This document shows positions 7,502 to 17,048 of a DNA stretch of 64,000 bases, one piece after another. The translations under genes were made by a program, and so were the position numbers. The notes below the pieces were generated by a model. The model was given only the letters and a program-made list of their open reading frames with translations. It searched no databases and was not told the origin of the DNA. The DNA comes from Paenibacillus mangrovi. GTDB lineage: Bacteria > Bacillota > Bacilli > Paenibacillales > Paenibacillaceae. Numbering within the stretch: position 1 is the stretch's first letter; each line of letters starts with the position of its first letter. The DNA is taken from NCBI RefSeq assembly GCF_022898935.1, contig NZ_JALIRP010000007.1, positions 62,001-126,000 on the forward strand, given 5' to 3'.

Positions 7502-8911
7502 ATGACCAAACATAAATTAGGATTCTGGATGTTAACCGCCCTCGTGGTCGGCAACATGGTAGGTTCCGGAATCTTCATGCTGCCTCGATCTCTGTCGCAA
7601 GCGGCGAGTCCTGCCGGGGTCATACTTGCCTGGGCCGCTACAGGACTCGGTGTACTCATGCTTGCGCTTGTCTTCGGCAGTCTGGCTGTCCGTAAGCCTG
7701 AGCTCAGCGGAGGCCCACAAATCTATGCGAAGGAGCTGTTTCCTGAAGGTTCGCACAGATCCCTCTTGGCCGGCTTTATGTCCACATGGGGATACTGGAT
7801 CGGCAATATCGCGGGTTTTGTGGCGGTTATTACGACGTTCGCGAGTTACCTGTCCACCTTCTTCCCGGTACTTACCAGTAACAAGGAATGGCTAACCATC
7901 GGGAACTTCACATTAAAAGCGGGCAACGCCCTGACGTTCCTCGTCTGCTCAGCTCTGCTGTGGGGAACGCACGCCATCTGTCTAAAAGGCATAAAGAGCG
8001 CAGGGCGGTTGAATTTTATCGCTACGATAACCAAGGTCATCGGATTTGCGCTCTTCATTGTGATTGCTCTCTTTGCATTCGAACAGAGCAAAATTGGGCC
8101 CTTCCTGGCTCCGCGTACCAATGACAGCGGGGAGACGCTGGGCCTACTCTCTCAGGTTAACGCGGCCTCGATTGCAACGCTGTGGGCTTTTATCGGCGTG
8201 GAATCCGCAATGGTCTTTGCCGCACGTGCCCGCCGCAAGCAGGATATCCGCCGTGCGACCATCGCAGGGCTGCTGATCGCCATCGTGCTGTATGTCGGCA
8301 TCAGCATTCTGACGATGGGACTACTGACACAGGACCAACTGATGGCTTCCCAGAACCCGCTGGTGGATGGTATATCCACCGTACTGGGCCCTATCGGCGG
8401 CAAGCTGCTAGCAGGCCTCGGACTGATCAGTCTGCTCGGATCCACGATAGGATGGGTGCTGCTGAGTAGCGAGGTGCCGTTCCAGGCGGCCAAGCTGGGC
8501 GTGTTCCTGCCGTCCTTTTCCAAGGAGAATAGCAAGGGCATGCCGACGGCATCACTCTGGATTTCTAACGCACTCGGCCAGATTTTGCTGCTGTCCACGA
8601 TTTCAGGTTCCATCTCGTCAGCGTTTGATTTTATCATCTATATCGCTACGCTCGCCTATCTGTTGCCTTATCTGATCGCATCTCTCTATCACCTCAAGCT
8701 AACCTGGACGGGCGAAACCTATTCGTTGCAAAAGGAGCGGGTGACCGAGGGGATCATTGCGGCTTTGGCCGCCATCTACTCACTGTGGGTCATCGTGGCG
8801 GGTACCGCGGATCTTAAGACATTCCTGCTTGGACTAGCACTCATTGTCAGCGGCATCCTATTTTATCCGTTTCTGCTGCAATATCAGAAAGTCCAAAACA
8901 AAAAAATGTAA
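7502..8911 (+). CDS. APC-family amino acid permease (basic amino acid/antiporter type)
   Basis: A 469-residue integral membrane protein with about 12-13 hydrophobic segments. The N-terminal GNMVGSGIFMLP matches the unwound TM1 substrate-binding motif of the APC superfamily. The region around WAFIGVESAMVFAARARR (TM6 and the following loop) is typical of the basic amino acid/polyamine antiporter (APA) group, such as arginine/ornithine exchangers. The start is the ATG at 7502 behind AAGGGG; an in-frame TTG at 7481 lacks support. It is a single-gene unit between a leader hairpin and a terminator. The exact substrate is not readable. Confidence 0.88.
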   Translation: MTKHKLGFWMLTALVVGNMVGSGIFMLPRSLSQAASPAGVILAWAATGLGVLMLALVFGSLAVRKPELSGGPQIYAKELFPEGSHRSLLAGFMSTWGYWIGNIAGFVAVITTFASYLSTFFPVLTSNKEWLTIGNFTLKAGNALTFLVCSALLWGTHAICLKGIKSAGRLNFIATITKVIGFALFIVIALFAFEQSKIGPFLAPRTNDSGETLGLLSQVNAASIATLWAFIGVESAMVFAARARRKQDIRRATIAGLLIAIVLYVGISILTMGLLTQDQLMASQNPLVDGISTVLGPIGGKLLAGLGLISLLGSTIGWVLLSSEVPFQAAKLGVFLPSFSKENSKGMPTASLWISNALGQILLLSTISGSISSAFDFIIYIATLAYLLPYLIASLYHLKLTWTGETYSLQKERVTEGIIAALAAIYSLWVIVAGTADLKTFLLGLALIVSGILFYPFLLQYQKVQNKKM

Positions 8912-8930
8912 GCTTAGCGTTGAATGCAGG

Positions 8931-8962
8931 AAAGGCGTCCATCATGAGATGGGCGCCTTTTT
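8931..8962 (+). terminator. intrinsic terminator after the permease
   Basis: Stem AGGCGTCCATC/GATGGGCGCCT with an ATGA loop and a T5 tail, about 20 bases past the permease stop. Confidence 0.85.
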
Positions 8963-9045
8963 ATATTGGAATAATACCACCACATTTCCCCCTCCCCAGC
9001 ATCATATAATGTTAAAAATATGACGTACTTCGGAGGTCCCACGGA

Positions 9046-10938
9046 ATGGGCAATGTGCTGAGCACAGTAGATGAGGAAATCGGGCGACTGACGGCATTCT
9101 TGATTCAGAAGCAGCAGCAAGATGGATCCTGGCATTTTTGTTTTGAGAACGGGATCGTTATCGATGCATATGTCATCATTCTCTTTCGGATATTGAACGT
9201 ACAGAATGAAGCCCTGATCAGGCAGCTGCATGACCGCATCCTTAACGAGCAGCAGCAGGGTGGCTTCTGGAGCTTGTATCCCGATGAGGAAGAAGGGAAC
9301 TTATCCGCATCGGTTGAAGCCTATTACGCCCTGCTCTACTCCGGGCACAGCAAAACTACAGACGAGCCAATACAGCGGGCTAAACGTTATATACGATCCA
9401 AAGGCGGTCTTGGAAAAGTCACCAGCATTTTGACGAAAGCTATCCTCGCCGCTACAGGGCAAATTAAATGGCCCTCAACGATCTCATCGATCCCACTTGA
9501 GATACTACTTTTCCCAAACTATTTTCCCATTAACTTTTTTGAGTTTTCTGGCTACTCAAGGGTTCATCTTACTCCTTTGCTTATCATGGCCGACCGGCGT
9601 TTTTCGATCACAACAGCTCATGCCCCTGATCTGTCAGATCTCTTGGATCCGCGTTTTGATAAAGATGAGCCAATCACCCAAGGATATCAGGAAATGCAGG
9701 ACGACATCCAAACAGGGTTAAGCAGACTCATTGGCACCCCCCGCTATATCCATGAAGCCGCTACAACCAAGGCGGAACAGTTTATGCTCCAGCGTATTGA
9801 ATCCGACGGTACCCTTTACAGCTACGCCAGTTGTACGATTCTCATGATTTTCGCCTTATTGGCATTGAAATACGATCAGCAGCATCCGGTCATCACGCGC
9901 GCCATTCAGGGGCTCACCGCGATGCAGTGCCGTTCTGACGATAAAACAACGATGCAGAACTCCCCTTCTACCGTGTGGGATACTGCTTTGATCGCCTACG
10001 CTTTGCAGAGTGCCGGGACTCTCAGTGATCATGCGTCAATTCGACGTGCTGCTTCGTATCTACTGTCCAGACAGCAGCATAAACTTGGCGATTGGAGCAT
10101 TCATAATCCGAATACAGTACCCGGTGGTTGGGGATTTTCCGAGTCGAATACGATCAATCCGGACGTGGATGACACAACGGCAGCTTTACGGGCCATTCAT
10201 AGCTTGTCGAATACAGATCCAACGTATCAGGAAGCATGGAATCGCGGATTGAATTGGGTTTTATCCATGCAAAATAAAGACGGCGGATGGCCATCTTTTG
10301 AAAAAAACACCAACAATGAAATGCTCTCTTGGCTCGCCATCGACGGTGCCAAATCCGCTGCCATTGATCCCGCGGAGGCGGATCTTACCGGTCGCACCTT
10401 GGAGTATCTCGGAAACTTTGCCGGGCTTGATGCACGACACGAATTCATCAAACGGGGAAGGAAATGGCTGATTCATCATCAAGAGAGAGATGGTTCGTGG
10501 TACGGAAGATGGGGCGTTTGTTATATCTATGGTACGTGGGCTGCATTAACAGGTTTACAGGCTGCAGGCCTTCCGGCAAACCATGAAGCGCTGCAAAAAG
10601 GAGCCAATTGGCTCTTAAGCATACAAAACGCGGACGGAGGCTGGGGAGAATCCTGTCAAAGTGATCGGCTTATGCGATATGTACCTTTAGTGGAAAGCAC
10701 ACCTTCTCAAACAGCCTGGGCACTTGACGCACTTATCGCTGTTCAGCCGCAGCCAACACCAGCCATAGATCAAGGAACTCTTAGACTTATCACATCTCTG
10801 CATGAAAATGATTGGAAGTCTTCTTATCCGACAGGCGCTGGCCTCCCAGGCAACTTTTATTCCCACTATCACAGCTACCGGTATATCTGGCCGCTTCTTA
10901 CACTTAGTCACTACAGAAGGAAATACGGGAGTTCGTAA
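9046..10938 (+). CDS. sqhC: squalene-hopene / sporulene-type terpene cyclase
   Basis: A 630-residue class II triterpene cyclase. The protonating acid motif DVDDTTA is at residues 373-379. Many QW-type repeats are visible, including QQQDGSWHFCF near 23, QNKDGGWPSFE, HQERDGSWYGRWG and QNADGGWGES. Such enzymes cyclise squalene to hopene or, in Bacillus, tetraprenyl-beta-curcumene to sporulene, a spore membrane lipid; sequence alone does not say which. It acts at the cytoplasmic face of the membrane. The start is ATG with CGGAGGT eight bases upstream. It is a monocistronic gene followed by a hairpin. Partial copies of its 3' half recur at 19227-19572. Confidence 0.93.
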   Translation: MGNVLSTVDEEIGRLTAFLIQKQQQDGSWHFCFENGIVIDAYVIILFRILNVQNEALIRQLHDRILNEQQQGGFWSLYPDEEEGNLSASVEAYYALLYSGHSKTTDEPIQRAKRYIRSKGGLGKVTSILTKAILAATGQIKWPSTISSIPLEILLFPNYFPINFFEFSGYSRVHLTPLLIMADRRFSITTAHAPDLSDLLDPRFDKDEPITQGYQEMQDDIQTGLSRLIGTPRYIHEAATTKAEQFMLQRIESDGTLYSYASCTILMIFALLALKYDQQHPVITRAIQGLTAMQCRSDDKTTMQNSPSTVWDTALIAYALQSAGTLSDHASIRRAASYLLSRQQHKLGDWSIHNPNTVPGGWGFSESNTINPDVDDTTAALRAIHSLSNTDPTYQEAWNRGLNWVLSMQNKDGGWPSFEKNTNNEMLSWLAIDGAKSAAIDPAEADLTGRTLEYLGNFAGLDARHEFIKRGRKWLIHHQERDGSWYGRWGVCYIYGTWAALTGLQAAGLPANHEALQKGANWLLSIQNADGGWGESCQSDRLMRYVPLVESTPSQTAWALDALIAVQPQPTPAIDQGTLRLITSLHENDWKSSYPTGAGLPGNFYSHYHSYRYIWPLLTLSHYRRKYGSS

Positions 10939-10971
10939 TAGAACTCCGATTGCGGGAGTCTTCTGGAACAC

Positions 10972-10997
10972 ATAAACCGCCAAGAATGGCGGTTTAT
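10972..10997. terminator. hairpin terminator, possibly bidirectional
   Basis: An 11-base-pair stem (ATAAACCGCCA/TGGCGGTTTAT) with an AAGAA-type loop and a plus-side TTTTAAA tail separates the convergent cyclase gene and phosphatase operon. Confidence 0.65.
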
Positions 10998-11079
10998 TTT
11001 AAATACACATCGTATCCCCTATCAATTTGCCAATCTGAAAAAGAGCTCATGACTTAACCTGGTCAGCCCGGTCATTTAA

Positions 11080-11820
11080 CTATTCTTCCAGAAGTTTGGC
11101 CCGAAGCGCATTAAGCTCAGGCTCCGTCAAGCCGATCGATGCCAAGTAGTTCTCTGCTCCGCCATATTTTGCCTTCAAATGCTCCAGCATCATGATCATG
11201 TTACCGGGATCGCTGCCGAGAAACTTGTCGTAGCTCTCGTCGGGTAAGCCTTCAGGCTTACCCTTGCGCAGTTCCTCCATCAACGGAGCAATGCATTCCC
11301 CAGTCAACGAGTAGTCGGCGATAATCGTTTCCTCAGGCACTCCCGCTAAACCGAGGAGCAGCGCAGCCGTAACGCCTGTGCGGTCCTTGCCTGCGGAGCA
11401 GTGGAATAATACCGCCTGGCCGCCACCCGAAGCCAGCAATTGGAAGACGCGCAGCAGTTCTGGTTGTACGTTGTCCAGCATATCGATGTACAGATCGCCA
11501 AGGGTATGAATATCCTTACGGTTCGTCGTAGCCGGATTAACTAGACTTACATTGTAATAAGCAACTTCATTCGAATCAGAGAAAACATTTTTGAATTGCT
11601 TCAGTTCATGTTCGTGTCTCAAATCGATCACAGTATGAAGCCCTCTAACAAGCAGAGCTTTCTGATCGTCTTCTGTTAGCTTGTGCAAACCGTCAGCCCG
11701 ATAAAAACGTCCCCAGTGGATTGTTCGTCCATCCATCGTGGAGTAACCCCCGAGATCACGGACATTGTATGCGCCTGATAACGACAGGCGTCTTTCTAAG
11801 GAATGAGTGACTGATGACAT
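11080..11820 (-). CDS. CX5R protein-tyrosine phosphatase-like phosphatase
   Basis: A 246-residue member of the tyrosine/dual-specificity phosphatase fold. The P-loop HCSAGKDRTG has its nucleophilic Cys near residue 141, and the N-terminal NVRDLGGY and RADGLHKL motifs are typical of the bacterial Tyr/Ser phosphatase (Y_phosphatase3) family. The frame extends upstream into the permease gene, but the ATG at 11820 overlaps the permease stop by one base (TAATG), a coupled start. Some relatives act on phosphoinositides or other phosphoesters. Being last in an ABC transporter operon with two phosphodiesterases suggests dephosphorylation of an imported phosphorylated metabolite rather than signalling. 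That role is inferred. Confidence 0.88.
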   Translation of the reverse strand: MSSVTHSLERRLSLSGAYNVRDLGGYSTMDGRTIHWGRFYRADGLHKLTEDDQKALLVRGLHTVIDLRHEHELKQFKNVFSDSNEVAYYNVSLVNPATTNRKDIHTLGDLYIDMLDNVQPELLRVFQLLASGGGQAVLFHCSAGKDRTGVTAALLLGLAGVPEETIIADYSLTGECIAPLMEELRKGKPEGLPDESYDKFLGSDPGNMIMMLEHLKAKYGGAENYLASIGLTEPELNALRAKLLEE

Positions 11821-12641
11821 TAGCGCAAACCGCCTTTCACGAAGGAATCGATAATTTGTCTTTGCAGCAGTAAATAAATGATGAGAACCGGGAGACTTGC
11901 AATTGTTGTTGCTGCCATCAACGGTCCCCACATATTTGCATCCGAGGACATAAACATTTGCAGCCCTTTTTGCATCGTGGAGTGTTCCAGTTTATTCGTC
12001 ACCAGAAGCGGCCAGAAGTAATCGTTCCACGATGTAATGAACAGCAAAATGCCGATAGAAGAGATCGAGGCTTTCAAATTCGGGACAATCGTGCACCATA
12101 ACACGCTCCAGTCTGATGCCCCGTCCAGACGAGCGGCTTCTATTAGTGTTTTCGGAAAAGCCTTGAAGGCGTTATACAACTGCATAACCGCAAACGCTGA
12201 AACGATATTGGGAACAATCAGCCCGGTTAAAGTATCCTTCCACCCCAGATTGCTAATCACGACGTAGTTCGGAATCATAATCACCTGGAAAGGAACGAGC
12301 CATGTCAATCCGATCAATCCGTAAATAATACTGCTGCCGCGAAAATTCCAACGGGTAAACGCATATGCCGCGAGGATGCTCGTTAAAAGCTGCGCAGCCG
12401 TCTGGGAAATGGCGACCAGCATCGAATTACCGATCATCCGCGCCATCGGGATAGAATTCCATGCCTGAATATAGTTGTCGAAAGTCCAATGTTTTGGCCA
12501 AAGGCTGGCCGAGAACACTTCTCCTTCCGTTTTGAATGAAGTATTGATCATCCAATATAGCGGAAACACGGCCAAAAAACATAGCGCGATCAACATTGCA
12601 TGCTTGAATAACGTGGAGGCATTGATTTTTTTCATACTCAT
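11820..12641 (-). CDS. ABC sugar transporter permease, MalG/UgpE type
   Basis: A 273-residue inner-membrane permease with about six transmembrane segments. The cytoplasmic EAA loop reads EAARLDGASDWSVLWCTIVP, the coupling motif that docks on an ABC ATPase. It pairs with the permease at 12654-13625 and the lipoprotein at 13704-15059. No ATPase gene is present, as is common in Firmicutes, where one MsmX-like ATPase serves many CUT1 transporters. It is translationally coupled to the downstream phosphatase. Confidence 0.92.
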   Translation of the reverse strand: MSMKKINASTLFKHAMLIALCFLAVFPLYWMINTSFKTEGEVFSASLWPKHWTFDNYIQAWNSIPMARMIGNSMLVAISQTAAQLLTSILAAYAFTRWNFRGSSIIYGLIGLTWLVPFQVIMIPNYVVISNLGWKDTLTGLIVPNIVSAFAVMQLYNAFKAFPKTLIEAARLDGASDWSVLWCTIVPNLKASISSIGILLFITSWNDYFWPLLVTNKLEHSTMQKGLQMFMSSDANMWGPLMAATTIASLPVLIIYLLLQRQIIDSFVKGGLR

Positions 12642-12653
12642 GGTCGTCCCCTC

Positions 12654-13625
12654 CTAGTCGTCAAAGAACGAAAGCCGTTTGGACAGTTTCATGAAACCTA
12701 GTGCGATCAAACCGAAGCCGATAAACAGCACGACAGCGGCCGCAGAGCTCCAGCCCACTGCAAACGTTTGGAAGCCGTATTGCCACAGCAAATAGTAAAT
12801 ATTTGTGGTTGATCCGAGTGGGCCGCCTTGTGTCAATACGTTGATATAAGAGAAGCTCCACTCCGATGCGAACAAAATGCTCAGCATGGACATAAACAGA
12901 ATGGATGGTGAAAGCAGTGGCAGCGTAATGTGGCGAATGATCTGCCAGCGGTTTGCGCGATCGATTTTGGCTGCTTCGTAATATTCTTTGTTAATACCGG
13001 TCATCGCCGCAGAGAATATTAAAGTGCTAAACCCGATCAGCTTCCAGCCCGTAATAAAAGTGATAGAGTATATCGCCCACCGCTCGTCAGTAAAAAACCG
13101 AATCGGTTCGTCAAGTCCGAAGTATTGGAGCGCCTGGTTCAAAATGCCGTTCGTAGGGTGCATAATCCAGCGCCAGACCGAAGAAACGGCTACCGGAGCC
13201 ATGATCATCGGGATGAAAATCAGAGCTCGATACACGTTACGAGATCGTTTGCCGATGTTGTCCGTAAAAATAGCGATAAGGAGAGGCAAAATCAATGAAA
13301 ACGGAATAACGCCGATCGTATAGATAAGCGTATTCTTTAGGGCGTTCCCCATTTCCGGCAGCGTAAGTAAATTTTCGAAATTTTGCCATCCAACGTAGGT
13401 TTTCGGCGAAGTCGGAAGCAGATTCCACTCATAAAAGCTAAGTTGAAATGTTTGGACCAGCGGACGGTACACCCAAAACCCTAACGACAGCACGACTGGG
13501 AGCAAATATAAATAGGGCTTGATGCCGCTCATACGGATTCTTAACGCTTTTCGTTGTTTCTCCCGCGGTTTCGACCCCGTTTTTGAATTTGGTAAGACCG
13601 GCGAAGTCGTCGTATCATAATTCAC
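12654..13625 (-). CDS. ABC sugar transporter permease, MalF/UgpA type
   Basis: A 323-residue permease with six predicted membrane spans and the EAA loop YYEAAKIDRANRWQIIRHIT. The N-terminus is a charged cytoplasmic stretch (KTGSKPREKQRK) before TM1. The open frame begins at 13694, but AAAGGAG lies seven bases before the GTG at 13625, which is taken as the start. It forms a heterodimer with the MalG-type partner 12 bases downstream. The co-operonic phosphatases point to glycerophosphodiesters or sugar phosphates as possible cargo. Confidence 0.9.
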   Translation of the reverse strand: MNYDTTTSPVLPNSKTGSKPREKQRKALRIRMSGIKPYLYLLPVVLSLGFWVYRPLVQTFQLSFYEWNLLPTSPKTYVGWQNFENLLTLPEMGNALKNTLIYTIGVIPFSLILPLLIAIFTDNIGKRSRNVYRALIFIPMIMAPVAVSSVWRWIMHPTNGILNQALQYFGLDEPIRFFTDERWAIYSITFITGWKLIGFSTLIFSAAMTGINKEYYEAAKIDRANRWQIIRHITLPLLSPSILFMSMLSILFASEWSFSYINVLTQGGPLGSTTNIYYLLWQYGFQTFAVGWSSAAAVVLFIGFGLIALGFMKLSKRLSFFDD

Positions 13626-13703
13626 GTGCTTTCTCCTTTCATGAGTAAGTAGAAATTCTTGAAGGCTGAAGGAGTCCACTCCTTCTGCCTTCAAGCCACA
13701 TCA

Positions 13704-15059
13704 TTATCGTACGAGCGCCTGCGCCCGGGACTGCGCTTCTTGCATAATGGCTATAACATCATCGGTCGATTGGGTCGCCTTTTGAACTGCTTCTAGCAAA
13801 ATTGTTTCAATCTGATACCAGTTCGGGCCGGGATAGGATACCCAAGGCGTAAGACGATCGAGCTGTTCCAGGTTCGGCTTAATCAGTGGATTTTTCTCCA
13901 CCCATCCTTTCAAGTACTGAGGGTCATCGACAATCGCCGGACGAAGCGGCAAATAGCCAATTTCGGATGTAATGATCGTATAACCACGTTCACTGGTGAC
14001 GAATTTGAGGAATTTCCAAGCCGCCTGCTGCTTAGCCGGATCGTTCGACAGAATGAACAGCGCGCTGCCGGAGTTGACCGGAGTCGTTGGCTTACCATCA
14101 AAGGAAGGCATCGCAGCCGTCTTCAGTTCCCAGCCGCCAGCCTCGGACGCCGACAGAAACGCGCTTTGTAATGCGCTGGTAAAGAGCAGCATACCGACTT
14201 TCCCTTGGCTGAACGCCTCGATAACTTCGCCGTCGTTAAGCTTGTCGCTTGCGCCGCTGCTGACCATATCCTGCCACATCTGAATGGCGCCGACCGCCTC
14301 CTTGCTCCCGAATTCAATCGTCTTCCGGTCGTCGGAAAGCACTTTGCCGCCATTACTGCCGATGAGCGCTTGAATGATCCAGTCGTTACCAACCGAGCCA
14401 CCGATATGAACGCCGGAAGCCTTCGTTTTTTCGGAGATTTGAAGTGCGTACTTCTTCACTTCCGCCCACGTGGTCGGAGGCTTATTGGGATCAAGTCCGG
14501 CTTCCTCGAACAATTTGGCATTGTAAAATAGAACCGGCGTACTGAACGTAAACGGCAATCCATATGTTTTTCCGTTCAGTTGTCCGAGCTTCAGACCATT
14601 TGGTGAGAAGCCTTCGAAAGTTTGCGACAGCTCGTCCGCGGGAACGATGTCCTCCAGCGGTTTTGCGCCAAAATTATTGGCAATGTAATCTAGACCGTCA
14701 AAAACGAGCTGCGCAACGTCCGGAGGCGATCCTGCCGCAATGTCGGCCTGTACCTTAGCGGTCATATCAGGCGAGGCGACCGGAATGCCTTCAACTTCGA
14801 TATCCGGATTGGCTGCTTCAAATTCATCAATCAGCTTTTGTGTGCCTGCCTTTTGTGACGCTGTTGCCAGATTGTAGCTGTAAAATGTAATCTTGGTCTT
14901 ATCACCTGAAGCTGCTTTGCCTGCTGATTCGGACGTGACAGTAGTAGATCCATTTGCATTAGAGTTCCCCGCATTGTTCGTTGCCGAGTTCCCGCAAGCC
15001 GCGGTTGCCAGAATCGTTAGAGACAGCAAGCCTGCCGTCCATATTTTTTTGCCAGCCAT
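13704..15059 (-). CDS. lipoprotein solute-binding protein of a CUT1 ABC transporter
   Basis: A 451-residue extracellular binding protein. A short signal peptide ends in the lipobox LATAAC (Cys about residue 22), followed by a Ser/Asn/Gly-rich linker and then the UgpB/MalE-type fold. KLFEEAGLDPNKPPTTWAEV and WKFLKFVTSERG are family-typical segments. The lipid anchor would place it on the outer face of the membrane, delivering ligand to the two permeases encoded next. GGGAGAGG precedes the ATG. The ligand is unknown; UgpB-like binding of glycerol-3-phosphate esters would fit the operon. Confidence 0.92.
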   Translation of the reverse strand: MAGKKIWTAGLLSLTILATAACGNSATNNAGNSNANGSTTVTSESAGKAASGDKTKITFYSYNLATASQKAGTQKLIDEFEAANPDIEVEGIPVASPDMTAKVQADIAAGSPPDVAQLVFDGLDYIANNFGAKPLEDIVPADELSQTFEGFSPNGLKLGQLNGKTYGLPFTFSTPVLFYNAKLFEEAGLDPNKPPTTWAEVKKYALQISEKTKASGVHIGGSVGNDWIIQALIGSNGGKVLSDDRKTIEFGSKEAVGAIQMWQDMVSSGASDKLNDGEVIEAFSQGKVGMLLFTSALQSAFLSASEAGGWELKTAAMPSFDGKPTTPVNSGSALFILSNDPAKQQAAWKFLKFVTSERGYTIITSEIGYLPLRPAIVDDPQYLKGWVEKNPLIKPNLEQLDRLTPWVSYPGPNWYQIETILLEAVQKATQSTDDVIAIMQEAQSRAQALVR

Positions 15060-15107
15060 GGATTTATACCTCTCCCTTTTCGGATTGAGCTAATTTTTTA
15101 TTTATGG

Positions 15108-15938
15108 TCAAGTGTGAGCAGGATCCTTTTTCAAATTGTATTCGAACAAAAGCTGATGTTCCCCCGGTAAGTAGCGTGGTTGAACGGCCATTTGTCCGTT
15201 TTTGACCGTGACGAGATTGTAGCCGCTGTTGTCGAGAAAGATCATACTATCCTGTGACGTCGGATCAAGTCCGAACGCTACGCCTGTCGCCGCACAGCTT
15301 GGAATGCCATTCAGACTGCCGATGTTGTGAAAATGAATGTGGCCGGAAAGCAGTCCGATGAAGTGACGACCAGTGATGACGTTCGCAAGTTCTTCGGGAT
15401 TCTGCAGCAGATGGCTGTCCATTAACGCGGTCGGCGTTGCCGTAACCGGATGATGAAGCACGACGATACTCCCCTGTTCTGCTGGTTCGTTCAATGTTTC
15501 CGTAAGCCAGTCAAGCTGAGTTTCATCCAGATGCCCGTCATGCGAACCTTGAACTTGTGTATTTAGCATCACAATCCTGAGCCCACGTTCGACGAAGCTG
15601 TAGTAATATGACTCATCAGATGGTACTTCTTCCAAGTATCCTTCGCGAAATGGTGCTCGAAAGTCATGATTACCGAGGCCCACATGCACCGGAATACCCG
15701 CTTTCCGGGATTCTTCATCGATGAGGCGCTTCAGATGACGGTAATCTTCCAGGTCCCCATCCTGCGTTAAATCGCCACTGATCAAGACAAACGACGGTTT
15801 GGTCTTCAAATTTCGAATATCCTCGAAAACCGCGCGCAGCTTTGCCGTCATGTCAATACCGAACATCGGATTGTTCTTTTCCGGAGCGTTAATGTGAATA
15901 TCCGTCAGATGTGCAAAATGAATGGTCTCCACGCCCAT
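15108..15938 (-). CDS. calcineurin-like metallophosphoesterase (1)
   Basis: About 276 residues. The five metallophosphoesterase blocks are visible in order: LTDIH near residue 10 (D-x-H), SGDLTQDG (GDxxxxG), VGLGNHD (GNHD), VLHHPV and LSGHIHFHN (GHxH). It therefore binds two metals and hydrolyses phosphomono- or diesters, as in the cyclic-nucleotide/glycerophosphodiester phosphodiesterase group. The ATG at 15938 overlaps the preceding stop (TGATG), so the two phosphoesterases are translationally coupled. There is no signal peptide, so it acts in the cytoplasm, presumably on material brought in by the adjacent ABC transporter. Confidence 0.9.
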   Translation of the reverse strand: MGVETIHFAHLTDIHINAPEKNNPMFGIDMTAKLRAVFEDIRNLKTKPSFVLISGDLTQDGDLEDYRHLKRLIDEESRKAGIPVHVGLGNHDFRAPFREGYLEEVPSDESYYYSFVERGLRIVMLNTQVQGSHDGHLDETQLDWLTETLNEPAEQGSIVVLHHPVTATPTALMDSHLLQNPEELANVITGRHFIGLLSGHIHFHNIGSLNGIPSCAATGVAFGLDPTSQDSMIFLDNSGYNLVTVKNGQMAVQPRYLPGEHQLLFEYNLKKDPAHT

Positions 15939-16933
15939 CACCCCTCCTTTTGTTCATGCGAATGAGGCGGATACGCAGCGACATCGGTCACTCCGTCCAA
16001 ATGCATAACCCGGTAGGAAACGCTACCGCTGCGAACCGTAACCCACAAGATCAGGTTGTCGTCGGCTCTTCCGGTTCCATGTGCGGCGGCTCCGGTGCGG
16101 CCCAATTGAATATAAGTACGGTTGTCTTGTTGCGAATATTCGAGCGAGTGGAAATGTCCGGCAAAAACGGTGTACGGCCGATCAGCAAGTAGTTCTTCGA
16201 GGCGGGCGAATTCCACACTTTCGGCCTTCCAGCCCGGCTTATGCATGCTGACGAAGGTATGCTTGGCGTCTGCATTTTCCGTCAGTACCTTCTCGAAAAA
16301 CGCAAGCTGCTGCGCGCTGATCCCTACATTGACATGATTCATTCCCTGTTGTTGTTCCGGCGTCAGAAGGCTTATGATCTCATCGTAAAACTCCTTCATA
16401 TATTCCATCGTGCGTTCGGGCTCTTGGTGGACTTTTTCTGTCGAACGTTTGACGACATCGATGAATTCGTCCGGCATCGCATCAAACGGATCTTCCGTGT
16501 TCAGCGTTAGAAATAAGGAGTCTCCGATACGGAAAGCATAGTAGTCCATCCCTTTGCGCTCGCGCCATACGTCGACCATAGCCTGCGTTCCGTAATCGTG
16601 ATTGCCAATTGTCTGGAAGAAAGGCAGGCTGGTTGCCGCGATTTTCGCGTCGATGTATTCCCATTCTTCACAGGCCTTCGCCGCATCTTTCCAGTAGCCC
16701 TCGACCAGATCTCCGACAAATAGAACAAAATCCGGACGCAGATCCTGAAGCAGTTCCAGTCCCTTCTCAAACACGCCAGCTGTCATCATACCGCAGCGGT
16801 CGCCCATAACGGCGAAGGAGAAATCGTTAGTCAAACCTTCGGGCAATTGCCCAAACCAAGGTCGCTTGTCTGTGGCAATCCGGCTTTCGTCTATAAACAT
16901 TTCAATAAGTTTACGTTCCAATTGAGTTGTCAA
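15938..16933 (-). CDS. calcineurin-like metallophosphoesterase (2)
   Basis: About 331 residues with a second, divergent metallophosphoesterase domain. VMGDRCG takes the place of the first D-x-H block, then come FVGDLVEGY, TIGNHDYG, VSMHKPGW and FAGHFHSL. The first block reads D-R instead of D-x-H, so one metal ligand may be lost or replaced, unlike in its neighbour. The frame is open to 17023 without a ribosome binding site there. GGGAGAG sits before a TTG at 16933, which is preferred with moderate confidence. It is the first gene of the phosphoester-uptake operon, after the terminated GntR gene. Confidence 0.83.
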   Translation of the reverse strand: MTTQLERKLIEMFIDESRIATDKRPWFGQLPEGLTNDFSFAVMGDRCGMMTAGVFEKGLELLQDLRPDFVLFVGDLVEGYWKDAAKACEEWEYIDAKIAATSLPFFQTIGNHDYGTQAMVDVWRERKGMDYYAFRIGDSLFLTLNTEDPFDAMPDEFIDVVKRSTEKVHQEPERTMEYMKEFYDEIISLLTPEQQQGMNHVNVGISAQQLAFFEKVLTENADAKHTFVSMHKPGWKAESVEFARLEELLADRPYTVFAGHFHSLEYSQQDNRTYIQLGRTGAAAHGTGRADDNLILWVTVRSGSVSYRVMHLDGVTDVAAYPPHSHEQKEG

Positions 16934-17048
16934 TTTCCATTCGCTCTCCCTTCGGTTTTGAAAACTCGTTACAAGATGATTATGCAGGTTGTATGTAAGT
17001 TGTGTGTTAATCGAGTGCATCACTTTTGTTAATTTATTTCAATATAAA

